Source of the DNA: Ipomoea triloba
Lineage: Eukaryota; Streptophyta; Magnoliopsida; Solanales; Convolvulaceae
Assembly (NCBI RefSeq): GCF_003576645.1
Contig: NC_044922.1
Location: forward strand, 15,345,371 to 15,409,370
Reading direction: 5' to 3'
Length of the DNA stretch: 64,000 bases
Every line of letters starts with the position of its first letter. Positions within the stretch are counted from its first letter, which is position 1. The position numbers and the translations under genes were made by a program. Under the pieces are notes generated by a model that made no database searches, had not been told where the DNA came from, and saw only the letters and a list, made by a program, of their open reading frames with translations. This document shows positions 1 through 11,427 of this stretch, in pieces.

Positions 1-473
1 TGTAGGGGTTTAAATTATTAAACAAATGAGTAGTAGATAACTTGCTCAATATTTGCTGAGAAGCAAACTAAATTCCACCTAAATGGCTAAATGCGACATA
101 AATAAATAAATAAGCATAAATGAATATAAATATAAATAATTTTGTAAGAATAGAAATTAGTTTTTACAATTAAAAGAGGTGTGCAAAGGTGTAATTTTTA
201 ACTCACAGTTTGAGAAGTGCGGCTATCGAAATTGACTCAAACAAATGAGCAACAAATCACTTGATCAATAACCTGTTTTGAAAAAAAAATTATCAAGTAG
301 GAAGATGAATAATATTTTTTTTCTGTATGTATTAACCTTCAGCTCACGTAAAGAGAGATTAAAAAAAACTGGAAATCTTTTGCTTGGTTTGAGCTATGGA
401 TATATGCGTTAAAAAAGTTGATAATCTTTTGCTTTCTTTGAGGTGTGAGGATATACGTGTACTTTTACACGAT
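1..473. other. AT-rich spacer, no gene seen
   Basis: No open frame of interest, RNA gene or recognisable transposon end was seen. A motif with CTTTTGCTTTCTTTGAG followed by a TATACGTGTACTTT block occurs near 426-465 and again near 542-575, so the stretch itself is old repeat-derived DNA. Confidence 0.5.
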
Positions 474-920
474 TTTTTTTTAAAATATAGAGATTTTAAA
501 CAAGTTGTAAACCATGCGCCCAAGTAAAAAAAGGTGACAATCTTTTGCTTTCTTTGAGATGCATGTATATACGTGTACTTTATAATTAAATAAGAATATT
601 TTTTTTAAACCATAAAGCTGCAAACCATGTGTCCAATTCTATAAGTTGATTAAATTTTTTTTTGTTATATTTTTTTAAAAGAAAATTGCCATTTTGNTTT
701 TTTTTAAAATATAGAGATTTTAAACAAGTTGTAAACCATGCGCCCAAGTAAAAAAAGGTGACAATCTTTTGCTTTCTTTGAGATGCATGTATATACGTGT
801 ACTTTATAATTAAATAAGAATATTTTTTTTAAACCATAAAGCTGCAAACCATGTGTCCAATTCTATAAGTTGATTAAATTTTTTTTTGTTATATTTTTTT
901 AAAAGAAAATTGCCATTTTG
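474..920. repeat. 223-base direct duplication around a single N (assembly join)
   Basis: Bases 474-696 and 698-920 read the same (offset 224) and are separated only by the N at 697. The right copy continues into unique sequence after 920. This is what remains when two overlapping contig ends are abutted rather than merged. The left copy stops just inside the terminal inverted repeat of the element that starts at 905, a plausible place for an assembler to break. Confidence 0.85.
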
Positions 921-1774
921 GTCCAATGACTATTATAGTAATGTTAATTGCTATCCGTGACTTTCAAAAATATTAATTGCGTAAATTGACTATGCATTTT
1001 TTCTCAATTTTGGTCACGCCGGCCAAATTGCCAGTCAAATGTGACTGGAAAATATTAATAGGTCAAACGCTAAGGGTATTTTTGTCATTTTACTTTATAT
1101 TATTTCATCTTCGTCGTCTTCTCCATTCAACTGTCGCCGTCAACTTGAAGCTACTGTCGCCGTCGACTTGAAGAGAGAAGTAGCAGCAGATCAAAGAAAG
1201 AAGCAGCACCCGTGGCCCTCTCGTCTCTCTCGCTGGTTGAACGAAGAAAGAAGCAGCAGCCGCGAATTTCTGTCACTCGGTCTTCACTGGTAATGGCGAC
1301 GGAAAGAGGTATGGGAGTTGTCGATGAAGCAGAGTGGCGGACATGGCAGTCCGGCGGTGAGCACCAACCAGCGACCCCGGGTCTCCCTCTCGAACTGCAG
1401 ACAGAAAGCGACCGATAGCGAGCATTGGCGTGGCTCCTCTTCTCTGACGAGCTGGTTGGTAGCTTCAACCATGGCGAAAATGGTGGAAATGGATGATGTC
1501 GGTAGCTTCACGTCGCCTTGAAGCTATCGTCTCCAGCAACGATGGTGGGAATGGAAAATGTCGGAAAACATAACAAGAAAATGACTATTTTGCCCCTTCC
1601 AATTAAGAATAATATGTGATTTAATTTTTTCCGATCACTTTTGACCGGAAATTTAGTCGGCGTGACCAAAATTGAGGAAAAATGCATAGTCAAGGTACGC
1701 AATTAAAATTTTTGAAACTCGCGAATAGCAATTAACACTACTACAATAGTTATTGGACCAAATTGGCAATTTTC
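905..1774. mobile_element. Long-TIR (Mutator-like) element with a GC-rich core
   Basis: The left end (GAAAATTGCCATTTTGGTCC) is matched in inverted orientation by the right end (GGACCAAATTGGCAATTTTC). Similarity continues inward for roughly 180-200 bases on each side. Long TIRs of this kind are typical of Mutator-like elements. The interior (about 1110-1560) is GC-rich and compositionally unlike both arms, with AGCAGCAGC-type runs and short open frames on both strands; I recognise no protein in it. Either a captured gene fragment (Pack-MULE style) or a noncoding element core is possible. A clear target duplication was not found, perhaps because tandem repeats abut the right end. Confidence 0.65.
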
Positions 1775-1975
1775 TCTATTTTTTAAGCATGAAGTTGAAC
1801 AATTTTGGCAATTTTCTCTATTTTTTAAGCATGAAGTTGAACAATTTGTCAGGATCCGTTGTAAATTCTTTATATAAGTTGAACAATTTGTCAGGATCCG
1901 TTGTAAATTCTTTATATATGTTTAACAATTTGTCAGGATCCGTTGTAAATTCTTTATATATGTTTGTGTCTTAAG
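1765..1975. repeat. 42-base-period tandem array, composite
   Basis: Five consecutive 42-base units start at 1765, 1807, 1849, 1891 and 1933. The first two share one sequence (containing the TIR end GGCAATTTTC) and the next three share another (containing TCAGGATCCGTTGTAAATTC). All keep the same period and a common GTTGAACAATTT/TTTAACAATTT tail. Confidence 0.85.
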
Positions 1976-2057
1976 TAATGATGTATATAATTATATATGT
2001 TTGTGGCTTAAGTAATGATATGACGAAGAACAATCATGCGACATACATATATATAAG

Positions 2058-3473
2058 CAGGGCCGGCCCAAGGGGGGGCAGCCTGGGCACCTGCCCAGGG
2101 CCCCATCTCCCTAGGGGGGGCAGCCTGGGCACCTGCCCAGGGCCCCATCTCCCTAGGGGCCCATAGGCCATAGGTCATACATATACCCATCTCCCTAGGG
2201 GCCCATAGGCCATAGGTCATACATATATATACTACTAATTCTGCACAAAAAAATTCTGCATAAAAGAAGTTGAAAAAAAAAATTCTGCATAAAAGAAAGT
2301 GAAGTGGCTGGCAGACAAAGGACAAGGATTCCCACCTATTTTTGTTTGCTTTCTTTGTCTTTATTGGTGGAGGAATGCTAAAGATTCCACTTAGTCCACC
2401 TTTTCATGTTTGTTTCTTTTAAGGGACTCCACCTTTTTCATGTTGTTTCAGTAGAGTGGGCAACAAAAGAGGGATTATTTTCCCATTCTTCTCTCATTTT
2501 TCGGCAGAACAGAGCAAATAGAGAGAGGCAGTGAGTTCGGTTGCCAGAAGCAGTAGGCTGTAAGCGAAGGAAGAGAAGGAAGAGAAGAAAACCATTTTTC
2601 TTCTTCTCTCATTTCGGCAGCTCATCAGTAGAAGGATTGAAGGAACAACCATTTTCCTCCATGACTCCATCTTTGGTGCAGTTTAGCCTTGCTATTTTGC
2701 CTAAGTTTGCCTAGTTTTTGGGTACTATCTTCATCAAATAGTTTGTTAATTTGATTGCTTATTTGCTTAATTCTATTGGTTAAGATTTATATGTTTTACA
2801 CAGTTTGCCTATGAATTTTATTTCAGTTTTAATTCTATCTATTAGGATTTCTATGTAAAATGAAATTGTAAATTTATTAGGTTTATTATATGCAGGGATT
2901 TGAAGGTCATGTTTATCGTTGGGCATTTGGACGAACTAAAGATTTTTGATTGATTGATTCATAAGTGCCAGGTGTTTTTGTTCTCTTTTTTTTTAAAATC
3001 AGTTTCATAATAAATGTTTTTATACAATGTTGTCTAAAATGCATTTATCCGGAAGTAAAAAAGGAAATTTATTAAAATATATAGTAGGATCCTATAATGA
3101 AATGAAAATTTAGAGAGACCAAACCAAATAATCTTGAACAATCTAATGAAAATTTGAGTACGTAATCAAGATTATATTGATGATGATATTGATAATGCCC
3201 TAATCGCCTGCTGTAGTGCTGCCTGCCTAATCTGCCTAAAAATGTAAAATACTCAATAGACAATATTCCTTTTTTTTTTATTAATATCGATTTTATAATA
3301 ATTTTATACAATATTGCCTAAAAAACATTCATTCGGAAGTGAAAAAAGTAAAAGAAGAAAACAAAATGTTCATATAGGAAGTGAAAAAAGTAAAAGAAGA
3401 AAACAAAATGTTCATATAGGGGCCCTTTTTTTCAATTTCGCCCAGGGCCTCCAAAATATTTGGAACGGCCCTG
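2058..3473. mobile_element. hAT-type non-autonomous DNA transposon, 1416 bases
   Basis: The ends are CAGGGCCGG on the left and CGGCCCTG on the right, the CAGGG-type terminus usual for plant hAT elements. The 8-base target duplication TATATAAG is perfect on both sides (2050-2057 and 3474-3481), the duplication length of the hAT superfamily. No transposase frame is present. Inside are a doubled 42-base GC-rich subterminal unit (2073-2157), a doubled CCCATAGGCCATAGGTCATA unit, and a doubled 43-base unit near 3337-3420. Confidence 0.9.
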
Positions 3474-3481
3474 TATATAAG

Positions 3482-3912
3482 CTATGAGTTAAGTAAATCG
3501 AAGATCGCGACATACATATATATAAGCTATGAGTTAAGTAAATCGAAGATGAAATATACATATCACGCCAAAATATATAGATATATCAGCCTAACAATGG
3601 AATTTCAGCAGTTTAGCAAATTACATGGATATCATTTGATAAGATCTCATGTCCTTCAAAATTATTGTTTTCACTTATTGTAGTATGGAAATTGTAAATT
3701 CGAAACTTAGCTTTTCATCATCAGTACAAAAGAAATACCTGAGCGTCCTTGTAGAAATTTTCTTTTTACGTAGATGTGATTCCACAATGGTTTTGTAAGA
3801 ATTTTTTTTAGCAAAGGTTGTAAAAAATTTTTGGTATGGAAATGGCGTTGTTACAATGGCCATTTGTATTGAATGTTTTTAAAACTGTTTTTGGCATTTA
3901 TTTCAATGTTAT

Positions 3913-3957
<45 letters not shown>

Positions 3958-4432
3958 TTATAAGCTCTATGCTTGTAAGTGCAGCATGAGTCACGTGGTA
4001 TCCCACCCTAAATGTCGATTTGTTCTTTAACCATAGTGAATTTGGTCGTCCAATCCAATCACTCCTATCATTTTGTTGTTGTATTCACCAAATAACAGGT
4101 TTATGCGATCCTATCTTTCTCATTATTGATGGTGGCGGCTAACTATTCCGACACAAAAAAAAATTCAATCACTCAATTTTTTTTATATATTTATGGTCTT
4201 CTTAATCTTGTCTTTTCTTAATTAGTATCAGATCCATAATTAAGAGTGCATAATGAATCATGTTGTGGTCTCCCACCCTTATATTATAGCATTTTTTTTT
4301 GTTTTGTAGATCTTGTTTATGTTGTGGTCTCCCACCCTTCTATTATTGCATTTTTTTTAGATCTTGTTTTTGCTTTATCAGTGGAGTTGGTTTGCTTAGT
4401 GGAGGAGTGGGTATGCATGTTAATAATATAAT
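3482..4432. other. Spacer with a TA microsatellite, no gene
   Basis: Contains a short tandem pair (about 3480-3550, sharing GCTATGAGTTAAGTAAATCG), a TA-rich run at about 3913-3953, and a doubled GTTGTGGTCTCCCACCCTT motif (4261 and 4322). No coding potential seen. Confidence 0.5.
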
Positions 4433-4892
4433 ATTGAATCCTAAATTATGTATACATACCATGCGGATATAATATTCAAAGAAGGCCCATGCAAATAGTG
4501 TAAGAGTTGTATTTAAGCAGTCTGAATTTGAACGGCCGATCATCTGCAAGGGCAAATATGGCATTCTGTTTGCAAAGCACATTTGCAAAAGCACAAGGTA
4601 CAAGAAATTCCGCCGGAAAAAGTCTTGGGCAAATTATAAGTGACTCTTTATATTATTTTAAGATTGAATCCTAAATTATGTATACATACCATGCGGATAT
4701 AATATTCAAAGAAGGCCCATGCAAATAGTGTAAGAGTTGTATTTAAGCAGTCTGAATTTGAACGGCCGATCATCTGCAAGGGCAAATATGGCATTCTGTT
4801 TGCAAAGCACATTCGCAAAAGCACAAGGTACAAGAAATTCCGCCGGAAAAAGTCTTGGGCAAATTATAAGTGACTCTTTATATTATTTTAAG
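4433..4892. repeat. Tandem duplication, 230-base period
   Basis: Two head-to-tail copies (4433-4662 and 4663-4892) begin ATTGAATCCTAAATTATG and differ by only a few bases. A short frame on the minus strand runs through each copy, but nothing identifies it as a gene. Confidence 0.85.
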
Positions 4893-4900
4893 ATATATAT

Positions 4901-5601
4901 GGGAAAAGGGTCAAATTAGCCCCTGAACATTAGCTGAAAAGTCAATTAGGCCCCTAAACATTTAAAAAGTATAATTAAGCCCTTTAACATGTAAAATTGG
5001 GACAAATAAGTCCAAAAACCGGTAAATAACTTGTCATGACAGGTCATTTACTGTTCAGGCAATAATCTGGCAACCAATGACGGGCCGGTCGCCGGAATCC
5101 GGCGGATGATCGCCTTCCACCATGGAAGGCGACCAAGGTCACCTTCCTCTTGTGGAAGGCGATCACATTTGTCGCCTTCCGCCATGGAAGGCGACCAAAT
5201 CCATGGAGAAGGCGAACTGCCATCTCCATTGAAGGCGACCAGTGGTCGCCTTCCCAGGAGGAAGGCGACGGCCACTGTCGCCCTCCTCTTGGGAAGGTGA
5301 CCAGTGGTCGCCGTCGCCTTCCACCAGAGGAGGGCGACAGTGGTCACCTTCCTCTGGTGGAAGGCGACCCTTGGTCGCCTTCCACGGCGAAAGGCGACCT
5401 TTTGGTAGCCTTCCGCCGGATTCCGGCAACCAGCGTCGTTGCCAGTCGCCGGATTATTGCCTGAACCTTAAATGACCTGCTACCAGTTTTTGGGCTTATT
5501 TACCCTAATTTTACATGTTAAAGGGTCTAATTGTACTTTTTAAATGTTTAGGGACCTAATTGACTTTTCAGCTAATGTTCAAGGGCTAATTTGACCCTTT
5601 T

Positions 5602-5604
<3 letters not shown>
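4901..5604. mobile_element. Long-TIR MITE with a GGCGACC/GCCTTCC palindromic core
   Basis: The left end GGGAAAAGGGTCAAATTAGC is the inverse of the right end, and the inverted arms extend about 190 bases (to about 5100 and from about 5410). The element is inserted in TA-rich DNA (TATATAT on both sides), so the target duplication cannot be read with certainty; long arms suggest a Mutator-like MITE. The core (about 5090-5430) consists of a dozen or so short, alternately oriented GGAAGGCGACC motifs. Long open frames there on both strands are a by-product of this repeat. A relative lies at 18763-19253. Confidence 0.75.
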
Positions 5605-5679
<75 letters not shown>

Positions 5680-5682
5680 GTA
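5605..5682. repeat. TA dinucleotide microsatellite
   Basis: About 60 bases of alternating TA followed by a short TATG run. Confidence 0.9.
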
Positions 5683-5864
5683 TATATAATCGGTTATTGG
5701 TCACCAACTGATAACTCAGAGCCTATAATCGCAAAATAACCAAAAAATCGGAAAATTGAAATTTTTTTAAGATCAATAACCGAAACCGACCAAAAATCGA
5801 CTTTTCGGTCGGTTCGGTTATCGATTATCGATTATCGGGCGGTTAACAATTTTGCTCACCCTTA
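5683..5864. mobile_element. Terminal fragment of a hAT-like element
   Basis: Sequence rich in CGGTTATCG and CGGTCGGTT that ends TTTTGCTCACCCTTAA. It matches the right end of the 2.2-kb element at 8126-10285 (TTTGCTCACCCCTA). The left end is missing, so only about 180 bases remain. Confidence 0.6.
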
Positions 5865-6117
5865 ACAACAAGAGAGAGTGCCGCTGTTGACAACAGTCGA
5901 CGATAATCCGGGTCGACGGGAGTTATAGAAGGTTAAAGAATATAGGTACACAATGCTTTGAATTAGGCCCAATGAACTGACCCATGTTCATTAAGGCATA
6001 AATTTTAAGGCCCATTTGTGCACATATGGGGCTATGGGCTACAATTAAATTTTGAAGTCAATATTTTAAAGCTTTTTATAAAAAAAAATTAAATGTAATA
6101 TATAGAAATGATTAATC

Positions 6118-6415
6118 ATTAGAGCATTCCTAATTGAAGTGTTTAAGGTTTTTTGCAAAAGAGAAATGAGTTGGAGATATAAGGAGGGAAAAGAGAGAAA
6201 AAAATATAGTTTTTTGTGAGTCTGGGGATGAGAAAGGAAAAAAAAAAAAAAAAAAAAAGAGTAATGCCCGGTGAGCATGCAACACACCGGGCGCATTAAT
6301 AATACAATTTTTTTTGTAGACTTTTTCTCTTTTTTTTCAATCCATCTTTTTTCTCTCTCCTCTTTTCATTCTATGTGGCCCCCGAAAAAAAGAGCAAAAA
6401 ACTCATACTCTTAGG
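6118..6415. mobile_element. Possible MITE with AGAGCATTCC / ACTCTTA ends
   Basis: Weakly inverted ends around a polypurine arm and a polypyrimidine arm, with a small GCCCGGTGAGCATGCAACACACCGGGC hairpin-like middle (about 6266-6293). Similar ends appear at 21748-22122 and 37705-38073, so this is probably one family. The boundaries are approximate. Confidence 0.4.
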
Positions 6416-6825
6416 CCGGTTTGCTTCGCAAACAAATAGTTAAAGGGAAATGGAATTGAAATTTTATGCAAAAGAAATTACCATGAAGTTATTTGGTTGA
6501 TGGAAAATAAATTACTGGGAATATTGATTCCATTGCTTGGTTGGGATTGAATGTTAAGGAATAATGAGTATAAAGACTAAAATATTCCTACACAATGATA
6601 ATGATAATAAAAGTAATAACGATAAAATTATCCAACCATTTGATATTTTCTTCCCAACTTCCATTGAAAATTCACTATAGTTACTAAATTGGTTAAAACC
6701 ATTATAGTCAAAGACTAACGTGGGTAAAACTACTACAGTCTAGCACAGACTAAAGAGACAATTGTTTTATATGAATATGGGAACAATTAAATTATATATA
6801 TGTATGCAAGTAATTGTAGCAAGGA

Positions 6826-6897
6826 GGACATTTGGTCTAGTGGTATGATTCTCACTTAGGGTGTGAGAGGTCTTGAGTTCAATTCTCAAAATGCCCC
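6826..6897 (+). tRNA. Degenerate tRNA-Pro(AGG)
   Basis: This 72-base sequence folds as a cloverleaf: D-arm TGGTCTAGTGGTATGA, anticodon stem CTCAC/GTGAG around loop TTAGGGT (anticodon AGG), and T-arm TTGAG/CTCAA. Compared with the copy at 15731, the differences are mostly C-to-T or G-to-A at former CpG or GG sites (CTCGC to CTCAC, CCGAG to TTGAG). Paired changes keep the anticodon and T stems formally intact. The acceptor reads GGACATT against AATGCCC, leaving an A-C mismatch. It is probably a decaying copy, though structure alone does not prove loss of function. Confidence 0.7.
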
Positions 6898-8125
6898 ATT
6901 TTCTCATGTTTTGCATTTTATTTCCAGTTTCTCTGAATGTTCCATCTTTTTCAACATTTTAATTTCAGTAGAGTTTATGAAACATAATCCTGCGCATTTT
7001 ATTTCCAGTTTCTCTGAATGTTCCATCTTTTTCAACATTTTAATTTCAGTAGAGTTTATGAAACATAATCCGTATATCATTTTTTTTTCAGCCTATTAAA
7101 TATGAGCAAAAAAAATGTAATTTTTGTAGGAATATCTAACATTGTCATTGAGTTAATATGATACTTCAATTAAATTAGTAAAATACAGAGTAGTATACAA
7201 TGATAGAATTTTAAGAAAATTTTATTCGATAAAAAAAAAATCATATTCTTGCCATAACCTACAACTTTATAGAATACATAAATACTTGCATATTTTAACA
7301 TGATATATTCTTTTGAACCTTTTTATTCCCAAGCCATGTACAATTTTTTTTTTTACAGTAAAACATAATTCATATTTGCTTTAATATGGTATGGGGTGCT
7401 TCATTTTAAATTATCCAAATAATATACAATGATAGAAATTCTAAAACAATTTTATTCGGTAAAAACAAATAATATTATATTTCCAATATAACGTAGAACT
7501 TCATAGAATACATAATTAATGGGCATATTGATGATGATATACTCTTATGAGGTTTCTAACTTGTTATATTAATTATATTAGAGACAAACAAATATGAGTC
7601 CATACTCAGCCATAGAAGTAACAACTTCGCCAAGATTAGGTAGATATATATTCATCATTTACTATATTTATAATAATCAAGGTCACCCATGCACGGTCCT
7701 TCCAATTTTGCATAATCATAATCCTTAGCTTTTTCGCCATAAATCTGACAAGAAAATATTCATTTTCTAGCGCAACAAGGTCCATTGCATGCATGCATGG
7801 CCGCTGTTGGCCTCCAGATTCAATTCTTCCTGGTTACTCCTGGATCAACTTGAATTATGACTTCCTACTTTGACTGGGATTCTGGTTTCCCTTTTGGAAC
7901 CTGTCTTGCTTGCTTATCTTTGTCTTTGATTGTTATTGAGATCTATTTTATTAATCTGTATTTACTCGAATCTCCATCCTAGATCCATCATGTACATACA
8001 ATTGTATATAAACACTCAAACAGCTGCTACACTCCACTTTACCATAAGTTTAATTTCCAGATCAAAACTTCTGGGTTGGAGTGATGCAGAAGATCCATTT
8101 GTGTTCTCTTACTTATTGCTACTCC
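6898..8125. repeat. Flank paralogous to 15804-16625
   Basis: Downstream of the tRNA the sequence runs parallel to that after the second tRNA-Pro for roughly 750 bases. Shared blocks include TTTCTCTGAATGT, GTAAAACATAATTCAT, and TTAGGTAGATATATATTC. An 85-base tandem duplication occupies about 6911-7071. Near 7839-7955 a block of about 110 bases (ending TTATCTTTGTCTTTGATTGT) recurs at about 36466-36572. No coding sequence seen. Confidence 0.65.
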
Positions 8126-8298
8126 TAGGGGTGAGCAAAATATCGGTCAATCGCCCGATAACTGATAACCGAACTGATGGAAAAAGTCGATATTTGATCG
8201 GTTATTGATCTTAAAAAAATTTTAAATTTTCAATTTTTCGCGGTTATAGGCTTTCGGTAACCGATTATATATATATATATATATAAAAGCCCTATCAT

Positions 8299-8876
8299 GG
8301 TTGTTATGCCGGGGACCTGGGTCTACATTCACATTCACTATACTCTACATTCACATATACTATACCATACATTCACAATTTGTAAACTCCACATTCACAT
8401 ATTACAGGATTATATGTTAAGTAACTATACTCTACATTCACATACACTATACTCTACATTTACAATTTGTAAACTCCACGTTCACACATTCAAAACTCTA
8501 TATTCACAGGTCCTATACTCCACATTTACAACTTGAGAACTTCACATTCACACATTACAGGGCTACAAGTTGCTAGAACTTCTGAACTCTATTACAGATT
8601 CACACATGCATAACTCTACATGCACGATTTCTATACTCCATATTCACAAATTGAAACCTCCACATTCACACATTTCTGGTCAACTCTACATTCACACAAT
8701 CATAAATCTACATTCACGATTTCTATACTCTACATTCATACTTTGAAACCTCTACATTCACACATTTTTGGACAACTTTATATTCAACAATATGTTTACT
8801 AAAAAAAAAAAAGAATGAAAAAAACGACGTAGTTTTGAACTCAGGTCCACCTTGTGGGTCCACAACATAATTTGCC
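8299..8876. mobile_element. MULE-type MITE carrying a CTACATTCACA tandem array
   Basis: The 9-base target duplication CCCTATCAT is perfect (8290-8298 and 8877-8885). The ends GGTTGTTATGCCGGGGACC and, inverted, GGCAAATTATGTTGTGGACC are related. The interior from about 8321 to 8785 is a degenerate array built on CTACATTCACA and TATACTCTACATTCAC. An AACGACGTAGTTTTGAAC palindrome-like block precedes the right end. It belongs with the elements at 36715-37083 and 38979-39467. Confidence 0.85.
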
Positions 8877-9864
8877 CCCTATCATAGTGCCAGTGCCATA
8901 ATTAATGTTTAGCCCAAAAGAAATAGAATTAATGGAAGCCCAATAGTCTGAAACAAAATAGCCCTAAATCAGATCTGCTTGATTACTTACTCCACAGTCC
9001 GCACTCGGCACTTCCAGTCCCAAACCAGCGCCTCAGCGACACTCCGGTCAGGTGGTTACTCCCTGATGCCCTCCGGCCTTGCCCAGCCCTCGCTAATAGT
9101 CACATCCACTTCTCTGTTCTCGCCTCTCGGCCCTTGGCTTCTGTTTCTCCGTCCTCTGAGTATCCCACGCCAACGCCCTCGCTCCTCTCCCTGTCTCCCT
9201 CACACTCCTCTCACCTACTCACCTAACCTCAGCCTGGTCGCCCCTCAGCCAGTCACTGAGTCACTCCTCACTCAGGTAATAATGTAATATCTTATTTTTA
9301 ATTTTTTAATTTCTATACTTTTAATCTATTAAGTGTTTAATTAAGTAGTTAAATTTTTATACTGTTAATAAATTGATTGCAATAAACTAACTCATATTCA
9401 TAAGCTTTCTAAAGTTGCCCTTTTAAGCATTCAAAATTTAATGCACATTCAAATTTCTAAGACTTTAGACTGTTTTGGAATGAAAGGATTACTCCGAATA
9501 TAATTTGTTTGGCTTTGGAGTGATAGAATTGGTTTCTTGTTCTTGTTGGTTGGCTTTGGAGTGAAAGAATTATAGAAATTGGTAACTTTATACTATTTTC
9601 AAAGATAAAAATAATTATCTGTAGTATAGATAAATAATAGACTTGCTGTGTGGATTTATAGTGTATATAGGGGTGGTTTTGAGGTGGAAAAGAACACTAG
9701 CTTTTCAGTTCTTGCTTTTAATTTTTTTAATCCCCTTCAATTTGTTTTACTGGTTTAATTGATTAAACATGGTGGTATAATTAATCAATAGAAGTAAGAA
9801 CTTTTAATATGTTAAGGTAAAATGCTTATATGATCAATTGATCGTATTTATACTAATGGTTTTA

Positions 9865-10005
9865 TAATATCTCATTATCTCATTCTCATTTGATAGGTTT
9901 AAAGGAATTGAAGGCGTGTAGTTTGGGACAGTTGACAGTGGCAGTGTTTGTTAGTTTGTATTTGTTATTAGCACTTTGGCAGTTAGACTTCGTAAGTTTG
10001 TAGTA
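9865..10005 (+). repeat. Dispersed direct repeat, copy 1
   Basis: A block of about 140 bases containing GAAGGCGTGTAGTTTGGGAC and GCACTTTGGCAGTTAGACTT. It recurs nearly unchanged at about 11047-11192, between this element and the PPR gene. Confidence 0.85.
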
Positions 10006-10285
10006 TTTGGATAATTGGATTTTAGTATATGTTATAGACTTTTTGTGACATTGGTAGTTTGCATTTGATTTGGACATTTGGTATTTTGATTTTTAGAGAC
10101 TTGTATAAGTATTAATGGTTGAATAGTTTGTGAAATTTTGGTTTTTCGGTTACCGACGGTCGGTTATCGGTCGGTTATAGTTTTGCTTTTGGTCGGTTTT
10201 GGTCGGTTATGATGGTCAAAAATCATGGTCGGTTTTTCGATTTTTCGGTTGGTTATTTAACTGAGCCACCGTTTGCTCACCCCTA

Positions 10286-11427
10286 CTTGTTGTCGCAGGA
10301 AAAAACTTTCTGACAAGTAAACGGTTGTAGCTGAGGTTGCATACGGATATAAACTCCAGCGGTATTTTATATTCTGCTTTTGCAATTTCATTGTGCTATC
10401 ACTCTTAATTGTATTACGATGTTTTCCCCACAATTGTTATTTCAAGTGCTATTCATATCAGTGCTCTCCCATGGCAAATGTGTCGATTCTAGATGTGAGT
10501 TCTGGGTGGTAGTTATGCTGTTCTAAATTATTTGTTTTGTACTGCTGCTAAAAATTATAAATGATTTTGACCCTGTGCTTTCCCCTGAGAGCTCGTTGTT
10601 TGTGTTGAAAAGTAATAAGCAGTTAAATAAGATTAATTTCTGTTTCATGAATCTGGGTTTAGTTATTGTATCTTAAGAGGACCTTCTTGATAGGTGGCAT
10701 ATCAAGAATTCAAGATATTCTGAAAATTATTGAACCTGCCAAGATATTTAGTTCCGTTCAGAATTTTGTTGTACACTGTATGGTTCTACATGGTTTGAGC
10801 CTTTCACTTCTTTCACAGATAATTCTCTTTCAGTTTGGACTGGGTGCTAATGCTTTCTATGTAATATTAGAGCTATATGCTCAAGGATATATCCTTCTTA
10901 GTTCTTACATATTCTGGTTTCATGGTCTTTGTTTGTGTTGAGGAAAACAAATGTGCTTTAAAGCCTATTTTTGAAGCCGTTTTAATGGCCTGCATATTAA
11001 ATAGGCTTTAAAAAGGCTTCTGGCCATGCCAGGTCTATTCTAGGCTTAGGTTTTATCTCATTGTCTCATTTTGATAGGTTTGAAGGAATTGAAGGCGTGT
11101 AGTTTGGGACAGTTGACAGTGGCAGTGTTTGTTAGTTTGTATTTGTTATTAGCACTTTGGCAGTTAGACTTCGTAAGTTTGTAGTATTAAGAGAGGTTAA
11201 GTTAGAATATTACAGATTATAATGTTTTTTAAAAAATAATTGTATGTTTGATACTTTATTTATAAATTAATTGTGTATTTAATTTTTACCTTATGCTAAT
11301 TGTTCATACATATTTAACTTATTGCCTGTTTGATCAATAATTTAGATGTTCGATTATACCCAAGGCCAAGGATTTTGAGAATTGAGATGCCTTTCTGAGA
11401 GAGAAGCGCAGGGCCAAGTAGGGAAGA
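10286..11427. other. Spacer upstream of the PPR gene, with repeat copy 2
   Basis: Contains the second copy (about 11047-11192) of the repeat described at 9865. The rest is AT-rich; a 91-codon frame near 10666 has no ATG start and no recognisable similarity. The PPR promoter and 5' UTR must lie in the last few hundred bases. No confident TATA box was chosen. Confidence 0.5.

Larger units (their letters stand above)
8126..10285. mobile_element. hAT-like non-autonomous element, about 2.16 kb, with a nested MITE
   Basis: Perfect 14-base terminal inverted repeats TAGGGGTGAGCAAA begin at 8126 and end at 10285. Subterminal regions on both sides are full of CGGTTATCGG/CGGTCGGTT motifs, as in other plant hAT-type elements. 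I could not find a matching 8-base target duplication (flanks GCTACTCC and CTTGTTGT), so the exact boundary or age is uncertain. The GC-rich stretch 8975-9275 ends CTCACTCAGGTAATA and looks like a leader exon with a splice donor, but no transposase exon follows. A separate MITE occupies 8299-8876. Confidence 0.65.

Noticed and set aside
1151..1521. Several 67-105-codon frames on both strands in the long-TIR element
   Set aside because: Overlapping, mutually antisense, no domain recognised; kept only as a possible captured-fragment observation.
1795..3560. Regularly spaced repeats considered as a CRISPR-like array
   Set aside because: Units are contiguous without unique spacers and the genome is a plant nuclear one.
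5044..5475. Overlapping frames of up to 104 codons on both strands
   Set aside because: All arise from the GGCGACC/GCCTTCC repeat core of the MITE at 4901-5604, which lacks stops in several registers.
8297..8802. His/Ser/Tyr-rich frames of 60-79 codons
   Set aside because: They are translations of the CTACATTCACA tandem array inside a MITE.
10666..10941. 91-codon hydrophobic frame upstream of the PPR gene
   Set aside because: Starts with TTG not ATG, AT-rich codon pattern, no family resemblance.
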